From Bacillus cereus ATCC 14579 (GTDB lineage Bacteria; Bacillota; Bacilli; Bacillales; Bacillaceae_G), in the NCBI RefSeq assembly GCF_000007825.1, contig NC_004722.1:4566501-4630500 (forward strand): 64,000 bases of DNA, given 5' to 3'. Below the pieces are notes generated by a model, which saw only the letters and a program-made list of their open reading frames with translations, searched no databases and was not told the origin of the DNA. Positions 51,896 to 60,662 of this stretch are shown one piece after another. Numbering within the stretch: the stretch's first letter is position 1; every line of letters begins with the position of its first letter. A program made the translations under genes and the position numbers.

Positions 51896-52296
51896 TTCTT
51901 ACCCACCATTTCTATTTTCACATGTGGATTTTCTTTTTCGATAAGCGCCAAAAATTCATTCATATCTTGCGGCATCGCAACCATATGTACTTTATATGCA
52001 TTCGTCGTAATTTCAAGAGACTTTCCGACCTGACGTATAATTCTCACATCTTTTAATACAATATCATCATTTAAAATACCGTACTTTAATACGCCATTTT
52101 CTACTTTATGTTTTTTAATAAATACTTCCCAAACGAGTGGTACATTTACAATGAAGCATAAACCCATCCCAATCAACGCTGACATCCAATGCGCTTTATT
52201 AGTGAAAAGCATGACAATTGGATATATAAACATAAAAACTAACGTAAGGCAAACGAAAATGACTACTGACTTACTTCTTTGAATTGGAAAGTTCAT
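51892..52296 (-). CDS. Bacterial PH-domain membrane protein
   Basis: 134 aa. Two N-terminal transmembrane segments (VVIFVCLTLVFMFIYPIVML and SALIGMGLCFIVNVPLVWEV) followed by a beta-rich bacterial PH-like domain (VENGVLKYGILNDDIVLKDV, VHMVAMPQDMNEFLALI). Resembles PF06713-type bPH proteins. Function unknown; first of three small genes in the same direction. Confidence 0.75.
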   Translation of the reverse strand: MNFPIQRSKSVVIFVCLTLVFMFIYPIVMLFTNKAHWMSALIGMGLCFIVNVPLVWEVFIKKHKVENGVLKYGILNDDIVLKDVRIIRQVGKSLEITTNAYKVHMVAMPQDMNEFLALIEKENPHVKIEMVGKK

Positions 52297-52344
52297 ACCT
52301 ACACCCCCTAATCCAAATTATACCACTATTTCCATTTTAGTTCA

Positions 52345-52375
52345 TAGAAAAAGGCCATTTCTAAATGACCTTTTA
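52345..52375 (-). terminator. Terminator of GNAT pair
   Basis: AAAAGGCCATTT-cta-AATGACCTTTT, one bulge. Confidence 0.75.
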
Positions 52376-52864
52376 CACAATGTACCTATAAAATTTCTTA
52401 TCTACCTGTAGCACCGGAAAGTTTTTCGGCAACTCGTCTATACTCACACTTTGAAAACCATTCTTTTCATAAAAGCGATGCGCCGCTAAAAATTTCACTG
52501 TCGTTCCTAAGTAAATATCTTTCAGCTTTTTATTCTCAGCCCATGAAATTGCTGTTTGGAGCAACTTATGTGATGCACCCCACTCTTTTCCGCGAAATTC
52601 TTTTTTTACGAACATTTTTCTTAACGCTACTTGATGATTCCCAATATCTAATAAAGCTACTGTTCCAACTACTTTACCATCATAATTTGCTACCCAAAAG
52701 TTTCCATGATTCCTTTGATAAAATGTTTCTATTTCAAGCAGGTCTGGCTGCTCTTCTTTCGTAATGGGGACATTGTACTCTTTTTGCTGAATATGAACGA
52801 TAAGATTTACTACTTCGTCTTGAAATTTACTTTCATACGGAACAATATGAATCTTCTCGTTCAT
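52373..52864 (-). CDS. GNAT family N-acetyltransferase
   Basis: 163 aa from ATG 52864, which overlaps the preceding gene by ATGA and has GAAGGAGAT inside that gene. GNAT motif A is VALRKMFVKKEFRGKEWGASHKLL, with the variant RGKEWG in place of R/QxxGxG/A; AHRFYEKNGFQSV is motif B. Substrate unknown. Confidence 0.85.
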   Translation of the reverse strand: MNEKIHIVPYESKFQDEVVNLIVHIQQKEYNVPITKEEQPDLLEIETFYQRNHGNFWVANYDGKVVGTVALLDIGNHQVALRKMFVKKEFRGKEWGASHKLLQTAISWAENKKLKDIYLGTTVKFLAAHRFYEKNGFQSVSIDELPKNFPVLQVDKKFYRYIV

Positions 52865-53409
52865 CGAATCTCCTTCCACTCTGAAGCTAATAAACTATAT
52901 ACAGCGATATCGTGGAAGTGATCGTATAGCCATTCTTCATCTCTTAAAACACCGTCTAACTTAAATCCTAAACGTTCTGGGATCGCGCGGCTTTTCACAT
53001 TTTCAACACCGCATCTAATTTCCATTTTATTTAATTTTAAATTCTCAAATGCATAGTGAAGTACAGCCTTTACGCTACGCGTCATAATGCCTTTCCCGCC
53101 AGCATCTTCTGCCAGATAATATCCAAGGCTCGCCACTTTCTTCCCCCAGCTCACTGGATGAATGCCTACCATCCCAACAAGCTTCCCTTTATAACGTATG
53201 CCACTTTCAAAACCGTCTCCCTCTGCAAACTTCTTTAACCACATCGGACAAATCTCATCATAAGCATCAGCAGATTTCGTCCCATCTACCCAAGGAAGCC
53301 ATCTTCTTAAATGGTTACGGTTTTGATTTATTAATTGATATAGTTCCTCTTTATGATGTTTTTCTAGTAATTGTAGTTCGATTTCGTCATCTACTCGGAG
53401 TGTGAACAT
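52861..53409 (-). CDS. RimL-like ribosomal/small-molecule N-acetyltransferase
   Basis: 182 aa, RimJ/RimL branch. N-terminal LRVDDEIELQLLEKHHKEEL, HLRRWLPWVDGTKSADAY, SLGYYLAEDAGGKGIMTRSV (acetyl-CoA loop GGKGIM) and SRAIPERLGFKLDGVL. Two GNAT genes are coupled in an operon. GGGGAC upstream. Confidence 0.88.
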   Translation of the reverse strand: MFTLRVDDEIELQLLEKHHKEELYQLINQNRNHLRRWLPWVDGTKSADAYDEICPMWLKKFAEGDGFESGIRYKGKLVGMVGIHPVSWGKKVASLGYYLAEDAGGKGIMTRSVKAVLHYAFENLKLNKMEIRCGVENVKSRAIPERLGFKLDGVLRDEEWLYDHFHDIAVYSLLASEWKEIR

Positions 53410-53470
53410 ATTTTTTAGTCCCCTTTTTAGTTTTCTTATTATTCTAACATTTATATTTCAAAACGCGTAC

Positions 53471-53530
53471 CAATATATCAACGATTTTTGAAACATATCG
53501 AACACAACTCCATATATATCGACGTTTCAA
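53471..53530. repeat. Dispersed ATATATC-type repeat, copy e
   Basis: CCAATATATCAACGATTTTT, GAAACATATCGAACACAACT and CCATATATATCGACGTTTCA: about three units of 20 nt without the end box. Confidence 0.6.
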
Positions 53531-53552
53531 CATTAATGCACAACCACGACAA

Positions 53553-53590
53553 CATAAAAAAGACGCACAGCCAAGCTATGCGTCTTTTCT
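53553..53590 (-). terminator. murC terminator
   Basis: AAAAAGACGCA pairs with TGCGTCTTTT around CAGCCAAGCTA. Confidence 0.85.
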
Positions 53591-53591
53591 A

Positions 53592-54902
53592 TTATTTCTC
53601 TGCAACTTGAACTTCTTTTACGTAAGCCGCTTCGAATTTTTGGATGTCACCTGCGCCCATGAAAATTAGAACGCCGTTTTTATGTTTCTTTAATACATCC
53701 GTTGTTGTATCTGTAATTAATTCTGCACCGTCAATACGCTTTTGCAGATCTTCGATTGTTAATTCACCTTTGTTTTCACGTGCTGATCCGAAAATATCAC
53801 ATAAGTATACTTGGTCAGCTTTGCTTAGGCTTTCTGCGAACTCATCTAAGAACTTTTCTGTACGTGAGAATGTATGTGGCTGGAATACAGCGACAATTTC
53901 ACGCTCTGGATGTTTTTGACGAGCAGCTTCAATCGTTGCATTAATCTCTGTCGGATGGTGTGCGTAGTCATCGATGATTACTTGCTCTCCCATCGGCTTT
54001 TCATTAAAGCGACGTTTTACGCCTTCAAAAGTTGTTAATTGATGTTTTACTGCTTCTACATCAACATTTTCATAATGGCAAAGCGCGATTACTGCTAACG
54101 CATTTAATACGCTGTGATTGCCGTATCCTGTAATTTTGAACGTATCATAGTACGTGTTACGAACGAATACATCAAATATCGTACCATCTGTTCTCTTTTG
54201 AATGTTGCGTGCTTGGAAATCATTATCTTCTCCAAATCCATAGAAAATAACAGGTACTTTCGCTTGAATTTTTTGAAGTTCTTCATCATCTCCACATGCA
54301 ATAATGCCTTTTTTCACTTGCAATGCCATCTCTTGGAATGCACTGAATACATCATTGATGTCTGCAAAATAATCTGGATGATCAAAATCAATATTCGTCA
54401 TAATTGCATAGTCTGGATTATAAGACAAGAAATGACGACGATACTCACAAGCTTCAAATACAAAATACTTACTATTTTCTACCCCATGCCCTGTTCCATC
54501 TCCAATAAGGTAAGATGTTGGGTGTGCACCTTGCATTACATGGGCTAACAAACCTGTTGTTGATGTTTTTCCGTGTGCACCAGTTACAGCAACACTTGTG
54601 TATTGGCTCATCAGGTCACCTAAGAAATGATGGTAACGATGGACTGGGATGTTTAATTCTTTTGCTGCTACGATTTCTTCATGCGTATCAGGAAATGCAT
54701 TTCCTGCAATAATCACTTGTCCTTCTTCTACATTATTCTTATCAAAAGGAAGGATCGAGATACTACGCTTTTCCAACGCTGTTTGTGTAAAGAAACGCTT
54801 TTCATAATCAGACCCTTGAACAGTATGCTTCATATCATGAAGAATTTGCGCTAATGAACTCATTCCTGTTCCTTTAATTCCTACAAAATGGTAAACTGTC
54901 AT
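53592..54902 (-). CDS. murC: UDP-N-acetylmuramate--L-alanine ligase
   Basis: 436 aa. Adds L-Ala to UDP-MurNAc. N-terminal GIKGTGMSSLAQILHDMKH, ATP-binding AVTGAHGKTSTTGLLAHV (about residue 105), and DDYAHHPTEINATIEAAR. Shorter than Gram-negative MurC but normal for Bacillus. Essential, cytoplasmic. Adjacent to sftA and the ytp cluster as in B. subtilis. Confidence 0.97.
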   Translation of the reverse strand: MTVYHFVGIKGTGMSSLAQILHDMKHTVQGSDYEKRFFTQTALEKRSISILPFDKNNVEEGQVIIAGNAFPDTHEEIVAAKELNIPVHRYHHFLGDLMSQYTSVAVTGAHGKTSTTGLLAHVMQGAHPTSYLIGDGTGHGVENSKYFVFEACEYRRHFLSYNPDYAIMTNIDFDHPDYFADINDVFSAFQEMALQVKKGIIACGDDEELQKIQAKVPVIFYGFGEDNDFQARNIQKRTDGTIFDVFVRNTYYDTFKITGYGNHSVLNALAVIALCHYENVDVEAVKHQLTTFEGVKRRFNEKPMGEQVIIDDYAHHPTEINATIEAARQKHPEREIVAVFQPHTFSRTEKFLDEFAESLSKADQVYLCDIFGSARENKGELTIEDLQKRIDGAELITDTTTDVLKKHKNGVLIFMGAGDIQKFEAAYVKEVQVAEK

Positions 54903-55107
54903 CTTAAAGAACCTCCAACATTTCGAACTAATACAACGGCCTATCTATAAGACAGTATATGAATCTTTTCTTATTTTGGTAATCATCATACATTTTTGAT
55001 GTAGTGAAGTTATTCTTTCCCTTCACTTATCAGGATAAACTCATACGTACTTAATTATATGTCCATAATAAGTCCATTATAGCAAAAAAGAAGCCGCTAT
55101 ACTATGA

Positions 55108-55142
55108 TAACAGAAAAACTGATAGGGTCAATCACCTATCAG
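55108..55142 (-). terminator. Terminator of NAPRTase gene
   Basis: CTGATAGGtgattgaCCCTATCAG plus TTTTT on the minus strand. The rest of 54903-55156 is AT-rich without an ORF. Confidence 0.88.
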
Positions 55143-55156
55143 ACTTTCTCTCTCTT

Positions 55157-56275
55157 TCACATCTCTTCTCTTTTTTCTAATTGAACACGCTCTAAACGTG
55201 GGTTTGGACGATATTTACGACCAGCTTTTGCTTCTGGTTTCCCATTTAGTTCTACATTATCACCAGTAAAGCCAATATTCATTTTTAATAAGCTACTTCC
55301 TACCCCGTATATGTCAACAGGTACGTTTTGAGCTTCAAATTCACGAATACGCTTCTCATCAAATCCACCAGTTACAACGATGTCTACATGCTGGAATCCT
55401 TCTTCATCAAGTGCTTTACGAAGTGCGAATACAAGCGATGGGTTTACACCACGTGGATCGAATGTTCCAAGTACTTCTGGGTGGCGAATAAAGTATTGAT
55501 CAATCATCGTGCGGGACGTATCTACACGTACACCTTTTAATGTTGATCCAAATTCACGCGCTACGCGAAGTGCATCTGTAATGACATCATTGTTGTAATC
55601 AATTAATACAACTAATTCATCTTCTGGGAATTTCTTATGATATGCTTTTGCCGCTTCCACAACATCACCATTAAACATTTGAATTAATGCGTGAGGCATC
55701 GTCCCCATACCACTTTTGCCCCACCATTCATTCATCGCATGCGTCGCTTGTGCGCTCATACCTCCGATGTATGCTGCATAACCGTCACCAGCTTGTTGTG
55801 TATAATGATCATCACGATCTCCCATGAAAATAACTGGTTTTTCTTTATCTACGCTACGCGCAGCTTGGACAACGTTATATACGTTTGTCGCAACCGATGT
55901 ACGACGAGCTAAAATCCCATCAATGACACCTTCTAAAAATCCGAAATTTTCATAAGGACCATGAATTGTTAACACTGTTTCAAATGGACTAATTTTATCG
56001 CCATCTTTTAAAGAGTTAATTTCAAGTTCCTCAGGATTTTTAGCGAATGTTTGTAGCAATGCAATTACTTCATCCGTTCCGCAAAGAACTGCATTTTCCT
56101 TTTGGAAAAATTGCATCGTTACAACACTTTTCGGGCGAAATTCTTCGATGATTTCTCTAGTCTTTAAAAAGTAAACGGCAGAGAACCAACCTTCTCCAAC
56201 ACGTTCGTCAAATTTAAATGTTTTATTTGTTAGTCTATTTATTTCACCTTTTAATTTTAATTCAATTTCTTTCAT
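55157..56275 (-). CDS. Nicotinate phosphoribosyltransferase-like protein
   Basis: 372 aa, shorter than B. subtilis PncB (about 490) and closer to the archaeal-type NAPRTase length. Type II PRTase fold: N-terminal VGEGWFSAVYFLKTREIIEE with FRPKSVVTMQFFQKENAVLC, ILARRTSVATNVYNVVQAAR, FMGDRDDHYTQQAGDGYAAY, and a barrel with GVRVDTSRTMI and DIVVTGGFDEKRI. Salvages nicotinate to NaMN. It sits between sftA and murC, not seen there in B. subtilis. Substrate specificity is inferred. Confidence 0.85.
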   Translation of the reverse strand: MKEIELKLKGEINRLTNKTFKFDERVGEGWFSAVYFLKTREIIEEFRPKSVVTMQFFQKENAVLCGTDEVIALLQTFAKNPEELEINSLKDGDKISPFETVLTIHGPYENFGFLEGVIDGILARRTSVATNVYNVVQAARSVDKEKPVIFMGDRDDHYTQQAGDGYAAYIGGMSAQATHAMNEWWGKSGMGTMPHALIQMFNGDVVEAAKAYHKKFPEDELVVLIDYNNDVITDALRVAREFGSTLKGVRVDTSRTMIDQYFIRHPEVLGTFDPRGVNPSLVFALRKALDEEGFQHVDIVVTGGFDEKRIREFEAQNVPVDIYGVGSSLLKMNIGFTGDNVELNGKPEAKAGRKYRPNPRLERVQLEKREEM

Positions 56276-56336
56276 GTCGCTTTACTCCCTACTTTACTAT
56301 CCAACATTTTCTCTTAGTATACAGCAAAACCGTTTA

Positions 56337-59300
56337 CTATACATTTGTTTCCTGCATAGCGGCAAATTCATCCTCAGAAATAAGGACATCTCTCGGTTTC
56401 GTTCCTCTACCTTCAGAAATAATTCCTTGCGATTCCATCTCTTCAATGAGACGTGCCGCGCGATTATAACCGATGCGGAATTTTCGCTGTACAGAAGATG
56501 TGGACGCTCCCCCTTGTTCTACAACAAATTGACATGCATCAAGGAACAATTCGTCTTCCGACTCAGCTTGTTCTGTTTTCGCTAATAAATCCTCTTGCTT
56601 AAATAAGTAATTCGGCTTCATTTGCTTTTTCACATGATCAACTGTTTTTTCAATCTCATCATCCGATACGTATACACCTTGTACACGAACTGGTTTAGAT
56701 GTACCGTTCCCTAAGAATAACATATCACCACGGCCAAGTAATTTCTCCGCGCCCCCAATATCAATAATCGTACGCGAATCAACTTGAGATGATACAGTAA
56801 ACGCAATACGCGTTGGAATGTTTGACTTAATTAAACCTGTAATAACATCTACAGATGGACGCTGCGTCGCTACTAATAAATGAATACCACAAGCACGTGC
56901 TTTTTGCGCAATACGACAAATCGCTTCCTCAACATCACCAGGTGCTACCATCATTAAATCGGCTAACTCGTCAATGACAATAACGATATAAGGTAATGTC
57001 TCTCCTGGAATTTCTCGCTCACTTACAATCGTATTGTAGCGAGTTAAATCACGAGCACCTGCGTGTGCAAACAATTCATAACGGCGTTCCATTTCCTCAA
57101 CTGCCCATTTTAATGCAGCTGTCGCTGCTTTTACATCCGTAATAACAGGTGCTACAAGATGCGGAACAGAATTGTATGGTGCAAGCTCAACCATCTTCGG
57201 ATCAATTAACATTAACTTCACTTCATGTGGTTTCGCTTTATATAAAATACTCGTTAAAATGGCGTTAATACACACACTTTTACCTGAACCCGTTGCACCC
57301 GCAATAAGTCCGTGCGGCATTTTTCGAATATCCGTTACAATTGGGTCCCCTGAAATATCAAGTCCAAGCGCAACAGTAAGCGGTGATTCACTCTTTGTGA
57401 ATACAGGACTTCTTAAAATTTCGCGAAGAAATACTGGCTTGCTTTCTTTATTTGGAACTTCAATTCCAATTGCACTCTTCCCTGGAATCGGCGCTTCAAT
57501 ACGAATATCTTTCGCAGCTAAACTTAACTTAATATCATCACTTAAGTTTGTAATTTTATTTACTTTCACACCTGGGTCTGGCTGTACTTCAAAACGAGTT
57601 ACCGCTGGCCCTTGCGATACATTAATAACATGTGCGCCAACGTGAAAATTATTAAACGTTGTATCTAATAATTCTTTCTGCTCCTCTAACCATTCTGTAT
57701 TATCTAACGCTGATTGCTGTGGAATCGACAACAGCGCTAATGGTGGAACAGTATATGTCGGTGGTGTATGCAATACATTTCGCATATCGTTCTCTCTTTG
57801 ATTTACAACATATGCTTTCTCTTGTACTTCCGTACTTGAAATTGGCTTTTGTACTTGCTCTACCACTACTTGCTGCATTGGTTGCTCTTCCACTTGTGGT
57901 TCTGCTACTACTTGCTGCACTGGGCGTTCTTCCACTTGTGGTTCTGCTACTTGCTGCACTGGGCGCTCTTCCACTTGTGGTTCTACTACCACCTGCTGCA
58001 CTGGGCGCTCTTCCACTTGTGGTTCTACTACCACCTGCTGCACTGGACGTTCTTCCACTTGTGGTTCTACTACCACCTGCTGCATTGGGTTTTCTTCCAC
58101 TTGTGGTTCTACTACCACCTGCTGCACTGGGCGCTCTTCCACTTGTGGTTCTACTACCCCCTGCTGCACTGCACGTTCTTCCACTTGTGGTTCTACTACC
58201 ACCTGCTGCATTGGGTTTTCTTCCACTTGTGGTTCTGCTACTACTTGCTGCACTGGGCGTTCTTCCACTTGTGGTTCTGCTACCTCTTGTTGTACTGGCT
58301 TATTCTCTACTCGTACATTAGCAGAAGGCTGCATTGCATTTGCTCTAGCTGCATGTCTTTCCATTAATCGTGTTCTATCTTGTTTCAACATAACAACATT
58401 AAATGGTACATGGCGCTTTTTCTCACGTTTTGGTTCTTCTTTTTGTACAACTGGTTGCTCTTCTGCGATTGGTGTTTCTTCTACAACTCGTTGCTCTTCT
58501 ACGACTGGCGCTTCTTCTACAACTCGTTGCTCTTCTACGACTGGCGCTTCTTCTACAACTCGTTGCTCTTCTACGACTGGCGCTTCTTCTACAACTCGTT
58601 GCTCTTCTGCGACCTGTGCTTCTTCTACAACTCGTCTATTTTCCTCTGTTTCTGCAATTAAAACATTCGCAAAGCTTTGAACATCTTTCTTCGTTTGTTC
58701 ATCAGCCTCAGCAACATGTATGAATTCACTCTTTTGTTCAATTGCTTCATCTTCTTGCTGAATTTCCTCAAGTGCTACAAATGTCTCTACTACAGGCGCT
58801 TTTGTTTCTGCAATCACTTCTGTTTCTTCTGCTTCCGCAATTACTTCCACTTCTTCTGCTTCCGCAATTACTTCCACTTCTTCCGTTTCCGCAATTACTT
58901 CCACTTCTTCTGACTCTTCTGTTTCTGTAATTACTTCCACTTCTTCTAGCTCTTTCGCTTCCGCAATTACTTCCACTTCTTCTGACTCTTCTGTTTCTGC
59001 AATTACTTCCACTTCTTCTGACTCTTTCGCTTCCGCAATTACTTCCACTTCTTCTGACTCTTTCGCTTCCGCAATTACTTCCACTTCTTCTGACTCTTTC
59101 GCTTCCGCAATTACTTCCACTTCTTCTGACTCTTTCGCTTCCGCAATTACTTCCACTTCTTCTGACTCTTTCGCTTCCGCAATTACTTCCACTTCTTCTG
59201 ACTCTTTCGCTTCCGCAATTACTTCCACTTCTTCTGACTCTTCTGTTTCTACAATCACTTCTACTTCTTCTGCTTCCGCAATTACTTCCACTTCTTCTGT

Positions 59301-60503
59301 TTCCATAACTACTTCTTCTGGCTCTTTCGTTTCTGCAATTACTTCCACTTCTTCTTCCACTTCTTCAGGTGCCTCTGTTTCCATAACTACTTCTTCAAGC
59401 TCTTCCGTTTCTGCAATTACTTCTACTTTTGACACTTCTTCTGGTATTTCCACAATGATTGTTTCTTCAAGTTTTTCTTCTGCTTTGACAATCACTGATT
59501 CTTCTGGAGCTTGCTTTTCTACTTCAATAGTAGGTTGTTTTATTTCTGTATTACGTTTAATTTCTTCTGATAATATTGTATCCTCGTGCTCTACTTTAGA
59601 AGCTACTAATTCTTCTTGTAGATTGTTTTCGTTTAACACCACTACATCTTTTTCTAGCTTAGCACTTTCCATCTGCTCAGCTACTGTTTTATGAAGTAAT
59701 TCATCCGCTGAAACTTCCTGCGGTGTACTCATTTCTTTAATCACTTCTTTTTCTTCTACTAAAGGCACTTGGCGTTCAATTTCATAACCGTTTTTCTCTA
59801 GCCATTGATCAACTACTGACTTTTCTTCCTTTTTATTCTCTTCATATTGTTGCTCTCCTTGCTGGTTAGCAGCTCTATGACTAGAAGAAGTTGGTGCTTG
59901 TCCTTCTGAGAAATCAGATAATTTATATCCTTTTTTCTCTAACCATGCATCAACGACTGATTTACCCTCTACAGATATTTCAAGATCTTCTCTTTCTTTT
60001 ACTTCCTCCTGCTTTTCAACCTTTTTCTCTACTGAAGGACGGTTATATCCATAAATTGGCGAAATCATTTCTGTTGGACGAAATGGTCTACGGTTACTCT
60101 CTTGCGAAGGTGCAGATGCCTTTTTAACGACAGACTCCCGCACCGGTTCATATTGCACTTCCGGTTCTTCATATGTAGAAACAACCTTTTCCACATACGG
60201 TCGTCTGCTTCTTTCCACCTTTATTCCTCTTTGGGCAGTCGGTTCTTCATATGCTACTCCTTGAACAGGTTGTTCTTCAAAGCGATTTACTTCGCTTTCA
60301 TCCTCTTCATCGAACCCATTATCCGGTACTAAAGGAAAACGGCATTTACCTGCATTCCTACTTGCCATTTGTGCTTCTCTTGCTTCAGTGTAGTGGTTTA
60401 CACGAGGAATTTTCGGCTGACTTTCAATTTGCTTTGGTACTTCTTTATTCATCGCTGTTTGTTCTTCCTCTTTGTTAAACAGCTTTTTCATCCAATCTAA
60501 CAT
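56337..60503 (-). CDS. sftA: DNA translocase SftA with very long repeat-rich linker
   Basis: 1388 aa from ATG 60503 (GAGTGG upstream), against about 950 aa in B. subtilis. N-terminal region MLDWMKKLFNKEEEQTAMNK, no FtsK-type four-helix membrane domain, so it is the soluble SftA type. Residues about 350-880 are low-complexity, with three tandem repeats described separately. The FtsK motor follows: GATGSGKSVCINA (Walker A, about 1065), IVIVIDELADLMMV (Walker B) and a C-terminal winged-helix gamma domain (RKFRIGYNRAARLIEEME). SftA moves DNA away from the closing septum before SpoIIIE acts. Confidence 0.95.
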   Translation of the reverse strand: MLDWMKKLFNKEEEQTAMNKEVPKQIESQPKIPRVNHYTEAREAQMASRNAGKCRFPLVPDNGFDEEDESEVNRFEEQPVQGVAYEEPTAQRGIKVERSRRPYVEKVVSTYEEPEVQYEPVRESVVKKASAPSQESNRRPFRPTEMISPIYGYNRPSVEKKVEKQEEVKEREDLEISVEGKSVVDAWLEKKGYKLSDFSEGQAPTSSSHRAANQQGEQQYEENKKEEKSVVDQWLEKNGYEIERQVPLVEEKEVIKEMSTPQEVSADELLHKTVAEQMESAKLEKDVVVLNENNLQEELVASKVEHEDTILSEEIKRNTEIKQPTIEVEKQAPEESVIVKAEEKLEETIIVEIPEEVSKVEVIAETEELEEVVMETEAPEEVEEEVEVIAETKEPEEVVMETEEVEVIAEAEEVEVIVETEESEEVEVIAEAKESEEVEVIAEAKESEEVEVIAEAKESEEVEVIAEAKESEEVEVIAEAKESEEVEVIAEAKESEEVEVIAETEESEEVEVIAEAKELEEVEVITETEESEEVEVIAETEEVEVIAEAEEVEVIAEAEETEVIAETKAPVVETFVALEEIQQEDEAIEQKSEFIHVAEADEQTKKDVQSFANVLIAETEENRRVVEEAQVAEEQRVVEEAPVVEEQRVVEEAPVVEEQRVVEEAPVVEEQRVVEETPIAEEQPVVQKEEPKREKKRHVPFNVVMLKQDRTRLMERHAARANAMQPSANVRVENKPVQQEVAEPQVEERPVQQVVAEPQVEENPMQQVVVEPQVEERAVQQGVVEPQVEERPVQQVVVEPQVEENPMQQVVVEPQVEERPVQQVVVEPQVEERPVQQVVVEPQVEERPVQQVAEPQVEERPVQQVVAEPQVEEQPMQQVVVEQVQKPISSTEVQEKAYVVNQRENDMRNVLHTPPTYTVPPLALLSIPQQSALDNTEWLEEQKELLDTTFNNFHVGAHVINVSQGPAVTRFEVQPDPGVKVNKITNLSDDIKLSLAAKDIRIEAPIPGKSAIGIEVPNKESKPVFLREILRSPVFTKSESPLTVALGLDISGDPIVTDIRKMPHGLIAGATGSGKSVCINAILTSILYKAKPHEVKLMLIDPKMVELAPYNSVPHLVAPVITDVKAATAALKWAVEEMERRYELFAHAGARDLTRYNTIVSEREIPGETLPYIVIVIDELADLMMVAPGDVEEAICRIAQKARACGIHLLVATQRPSVDVITGLIKSNIPTRIAFTVSSQVDSRTIIDIGGAEKLLGRGDMLFLGNGTSKPVRVQGVYVSDDEIEKTVDHVKKQMKPNYLFKQEDLLAKTEQAESEDELFLDACQFVVEQGGASTSSVQRKFRIGYNRAARLIEEMESQGIISEGRGTKPRDVLISEDEFAAMQETNV
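57850..58310. repeat. SftA linker repeat 1 (42-bp unit)
   Basis: About ten copies of EPQVEERPVQQVVV (14 aa), variable at positions R/N and P/A/M (for example VEENPMQQ and VEERAVQQG). Nucleotide copies are nearly identical. Confidence 0.9.
58465..58640. repeat. SftA linker repeat 2 (36-bp unit)
   Basis: RVVEEAPVVEEQ in three exact copies with two diverged flanking copies (RVVEEAQVAEEQ, RVVEETPIAEEQ). Confidence 0.9.
58800..59440. repeat. SftA linker repeat 3 (36-bp unit)
   Basis: EVEVIAEAKESE in six exact tandem copies (59017-59232) inside a longer run of diverged units such as EVEVIAETEESE, EVEVITETEESE and EVEVIAEAE. Very acidic. Near-identical DNA indicates recent copy-number change. Confidence 0.92.
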
Positions 60504-60627
60504 GCTTACCACTCTTTCTACTAAATAGTAACATCCTTTATTGTATCAGCATTCGGCAAAAAGTGCAGGTAAAATTAAGCATGTCATATTTATCCACAAT
60601 ATTCTAATTTACGAGTGTTTTCATATG

Positions 60628-60662
60628 GAAAAACGCAGCCTTTCATGTAAGACTGCGTTTAA
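60628..60662 (-). terminator. Terminator of amidase gene
   Basis: AAACGCAGtcttacatgaaaggCTGCGTTT on the minus strand with TTT after it. Confidence 0.8.

Noticed and set aside
57659..58930. Long hydrophobic, repetitive plus-strand ORFs opposite sftA
   Set aside because: They are antisense shadows of the acidic sftA repeats (Glu/Val codons read as Leu/Phe in reverse); no ribosome sites and no independent family.
58800..59440. Tandem direct repeats as a possible CRISPR array
   Set aside because: No unique spacers, units are contiguous, and they are in frame inside sftA. No cas genes in the window.
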